Part shown: positions 11,522 to 13,630 of the stretch, piece after piece
Position numbering within the stretch: position 1 is the first letter of the stretch
Layout of the letters: the number at the start of each line of letters is the position of its first letter
Origin: Tissierellia bacterium
GTDB taxonomy: Bacteria; Bacillota; Clostridia; Tissierellales; Tepidimicrobiaceae
DNA length: 13,630 nucleotides
Direction: 5' to 3'
Assembly (NCBI GenBank): GCA_012798935.1
Contig: JAAZMG010000018.1
Location: 1-13,630, forward strand
Program-made: the position numbers and the translations under genes
The notes under the pieces: model-generated
Databases searched by the model: none
Told to the model about the DNA's origin: nothing
What the model saw: the letters and a program-made list of their open reading frames with translations, nothing else

Positions 11522-12616
11522 ATGGTAACAAAGAAAACTCCACTTTACGATGAGCATGTAAAGCTTGGAGGCAAGGTAGTTGATTATGCAGGGTGGTTCC
11601 TTCCAGTACAATATGAAGGCCTAATCGCAGAACACAATGCAGTAAGAAATGCGGCAGGACTATTTGATGTATCACATATGGGAGAGGTTGTAGTAAAGGG
11701 TAAAGATGCACTAGCTTATTTACAGTACTTAACAACAAATGATATTGGATCTATAGAAACAGATCAAATTATATACACAATCATGTGCTATCCAGACGGG
11801 GGAGTAGTAGATGATTTCTTGGTATATAAGTATGATGATGAGGAATATCTTCTAGTTGTTAATGCAGCTAATACGGACAAGGATTTTAAATGGATGATTG
11901 ACCAAAAGAAAGACTTTAATATTATTCTTGAAAACATATCCGATCAAGTTGGAGAAGTAGCTATTCAAGGTCCTAAATCAGAAGAAATACTACAAAAGCT
12001 TACAGATACTGATCTATCAAAAATAAAACCTTTCCATTTTGACAGAAAAGTAAATATTTCAGGTGTAGAATGTATGGTGTCACGCACGGGATATACTGGT
12101 GAAGATGGTTTTGAGATATATTCACCAGCAGAAGGCATTGTAAAGATTTGGAATGACATACTAGAGGCAGGTAAAGAACATGGAATTAAACCTGCAGGCT
12201 TAGGATGTAGAGATACCCTTAGATTTGAAGCAGGCATGCCTTTATATGGTCACGAAATATCTAAAGAAATTACTCCATTAGAAGGCGGGCTAAAATTCTT
12301 TGTAAAACTAGACAAGAAAGAAGATTTTATTGGTAAAGAAGCTCTTAATAAGCAATGGGATGAAGGTTTGAAGAGAAAAGTAGTCGGATTTGAAATGGTA
12401 GGAAGGGGTATTCCAAGAGAAAATTATGATGTATATAAAAATGGTGAAAAAATTGGCCATGTAACTACAGGTTATATGTCACCAACACTAAAGAAAAATA
12501 TTGGAGTAGCTCTTATAAAAACTGAGGAAACTAAACTAGATAATGAAATTGATATTATGATTAGAAACAAGCCTGTAAAGGCAGTAACTATTAATAAAAG
12601 ATTTTATAAAAGATAA
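11522..12616 (+). CDS. gcvT: Glycine cleavage system T protein (aminomethyltransferase)
   Basis: GcvT transfers the aminomethyl carbon from the lipoyl arm of GcvH to tetrahydrofolate, giving 5,10-methylene-THF and ammonia. The 364-residue product opens KKTPLYDEHVKLGGKVVDYA, continues with GLFDVSHMGEV and has the folate/catalytic region PDGGVVDDFLVYK (91-103). VSRTGYTGEDGFEIY, GLGCRDTLRFEAGMPLYGHE and GFEMVGRGIPRENYDVY are further GcvT marks, and TTGYMSPTLKKNIGVALI lies in the C-terminal barrel. Length is standard. SD GAGGAGGGAG lies just before ATG 11522. It is the first gene of the glycine cleavage operon, 540 bp from cwlD, with its own promoter. gcvH follows after 16 nt. Confidence 0.97.
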   Translation: MVTKKTPLYDEHVKLGGKVVDYAGWFLPVQYEGLIAEHNAVRNAAGLFDVSHMGEVVVKGKDALAYLQYLTTNDIGSIETDQIIYTIMCYPDGGVVDDFLVYKYDDEEYLLVVNAANTDKDFKWMIDQKKDFNIILENISDQVGEVAIQGPKSEEILQKLTDTDLSKIKPFHFDRKVNISGVECMVSRTGYTGEDGFEIYSPAEGIVKIWNDILEAGKEHGIKPAGLGCRDTLRFEAGMPLYGHEISKEITPLEGGLKFFVKLDKKEDFIGKEALNKQWDEGLKRKVVGFEMVGRGIPRENYDVYKNGEKIGHVTTGYMSPTLKKNIGVALIKTEETKLDNEIDIMIRNKPVKAVTINKRFYKR

Positions 12617-12632
12617 TAAGGAGGATTAAACG

Positions 12633-13016
12633 ATGAAAGTAGCTAAAGGTTTATTTTATGCAGAAGACCACGAGTGGGTTAAGGTTGACGGAGAAGAGGC
12701 TTTGGTAGGAATAGCCGATTATGCACAAGATTCTCTAGGAGATATTGTATATGTGGAGCTTCCAGAGGTTGACGATGAATTTGATAAAGAGGAAGCTTTT
12801 GCAGCTGTAGAATCAGTAAAGGCAGCAGCAGATATTTATATGCCAGTGGGTGGAAAAATTATAGCTGTAAATGAAGAGCTACTAGATGATCCATCATTAT
12901 TAAATCAAGATCCATATGAAAGCTGGATGGTTAAAATTGAAATAGCAGATAAATCTGAATTAGATGAATTAATGACAAGTGAGGATTATGAAAAGTTCTT
13001 GGATGAGGAGGTTTAA
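12633..13016 (+). CDS. gcvH: Glycine cleavage system H protein (lipoyl carrier)
   Basis: GcvH carries the aminomethyl group on a lipoylated lysine between the P, T and L proteins. The 127-residue product shows FYAEDHEWVKVDG, VGIADYAQDSLGDIVYVELP and the lipoylation motif AVESVKAAADIYMPVGG, in which Lys63 is the modified residue. The tail GGKIIAVNEELLDDPSLLNQ and YESWMVKIE is typical. Length is normal. SD AAGGAGG (12618-12624) is 8 nt from ATG 12633. Its last codons (GAG GAG GTT) double as the SD for gcvPA, so the two are tightly packed. Confidence 0.98.
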   Translation: MKVAKGLFYAEDHEWVKVDGEEALVGIADYAQDSLGDIVYVELPEVDDEFDKEEAFAAVESVKAAADIYMPVGGKIIAVNEELLDDPSLLNQDPYESWMVKIEIADKSELDELMTSEDYEKFLDEEV

Positions 13017-13020
13017 ACAT

Positions 13021-13630
13021 ATGTATCCTTACATCCCAAACACTAAAGATGATGAACAGAGGATGTTGGAGGTTATAGGGGTAAACTCGGTAGAAGATTT
13101 ATTTAGTGATGTACCAAGTGATGTTAAATTAAATAGGGATTTAGACTTAGCACCATCAATGTCTGAATTAGAAGTAGCTAGTTATTTAACAAAGCTATCA
13201 AAAGCTAATAGTACTATAGATGATTTAACATGTTTCCTAGGTGCAGGAGCTTATGACCATTATATTCCTTCAATAGTTGGACATATTACTTCAAGAAGTG
13301 AATTCTATACATCCTATACCCCATATCAAGCAGAAATAAGCCAAGGTACTTTACAATATATATTTGAATATCAAACCCTTATATGTAATTTAACAGATAT
13401 GGATGTAGCTAATGCTTCATTGTACGATGGTGGTACTGCAATTGCTGAAGCAGCATTTATGGCATGCAATATAACTAGAAGAAATGAAATAGTTATATCA
13501 AAAACTGTTCATCCTGAGTCAAGAAGAGTTTTGAAAACTTATGCTCATCTTCAAGGAATAAAGGTAATTGAAATTGAAGATAAAGAAGGGGTAACAAATA
13601 TAGATGAATTAAAGGAAAATGTAACAGATA
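13021..13630 (+). CDS. gcvPA: Glycine dehydrogenase (decarboxylating) subunit 1, 5' part
   Basis: GcvPA with GcvPB forms the two-gene version of the P protein, which decarboxylates glycine with PLP and loads the rest onto GcvH. The window holds about 203 codons of a gene that is normally near 440-450. Visible marks are MYPYIPNTKDDEQRMLEVIG, FLGAGAYDHYIPSIVGHITS, SRSEFYTSYTPYQAEISQGT, LQYIFEYQTLICNLTDMDVA and NASLYDGGTAIAEA, all diagnostic of the N-terminal P subunit. The SD GAGGAGGT (13005-13012) overlaps the end of gcvH, and ATG 13021 is 4 nt after that gene. The gene is cut by the window end. gcvPB, with the PLP lysine, is expected next. Confidence 0.96.
   Translation, partial: MYPYIPNTKDDEQRMLEVIGVNSVEDLFSDVPSDVKLNRDLDLAPSMSELEVASYLTKLSKANSTIDDLTCFLGAGAYDHYIPSIVGHITSRSEFYTSYTPYQAEISQGTLQYIFEYQTLICNLTDMDVANASLYDGGTAIAEAAFMACNITRRNEIVISKTVHPESRRVLKTYAHLQGIKVIEIEDKEGVTNIDELKENVTD

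Overview
The window is AT-rich DNA from a low-GC Gram-positive anaerobe, most likely a spore-forming member of the Clostridia or Tissierellia. The evidence is the A/T-ending codon use, strong AGGAGG-type ribosome binding sites, four-cysteine zinc forms of S4 and Adk, a CwlD-type spore amidase, a split glycine decarboxylase (GcvPA), and a gene order close to the Bacillus/Clostridium ribosomal block. All genes lie on the + strand. No tRNA, rRNA, CRISPR array or insertion sequence was seen.

Positions 1-5771 hold the end of the spc operon and the alpha operon: rplO (3' end), secY, adk, a KOW-domain RNA-binding protein, infA, rpmJ, rpsM, rpsK, rpsD, rpoA and rplQ, closed by a two-tier hairpin terminator. 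The map gene usually found between adk and the KOW gene is absent, and a short GC-rich hairpin lies there instead. Three other larger gaps in this block also hold hairpins. SD spacing and family N-termini move three starts inward: adk to TTG 1448, rpsM to ATG 2900 and rpoA to ATG 4397.

Positions 5827-9128 carry ecfA1-ecfA2-ecfT, the shared energising module of ECF vitamin/metal transporters, with overlapping genes, followed by truA. Next comes rplM-rpsI behind a very good promoter (TTGACA-17-TAGAAT) with a short structured leader, ending at a clear terminator. A perfect 47-bp palindrome centred on GGTGCCTGGCACC follows, then cwlD.

Positions 10982-11521 are a 540-bp gene-free region and the most unusual part of the window. 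Its first 151 bp hold seven DnaA boxes: four perfect TGTGGATAA and three with one mismatch. Three of them are tandem with no gap, and a 9-bp inverted repeat spans the middle of the cluster. No dnaA or dnaN is adjacent, so I read it as a DnaA-box cluster that may titrate DnaA or control replication or transcription, rather than as a proven oriC. The rest of the gap is AT-rich and ends in a good promoter for the glycine cleavage genes gcvT, gcvH and gcvPA; gcvPA runs off the window. No glycine riboswitch is visible.

Together the genes cover protein synthesis and secretion, transcription, tRNA modification, micronutrient uptake, spore cortex maturation and one-carbon/glycine metabolism.
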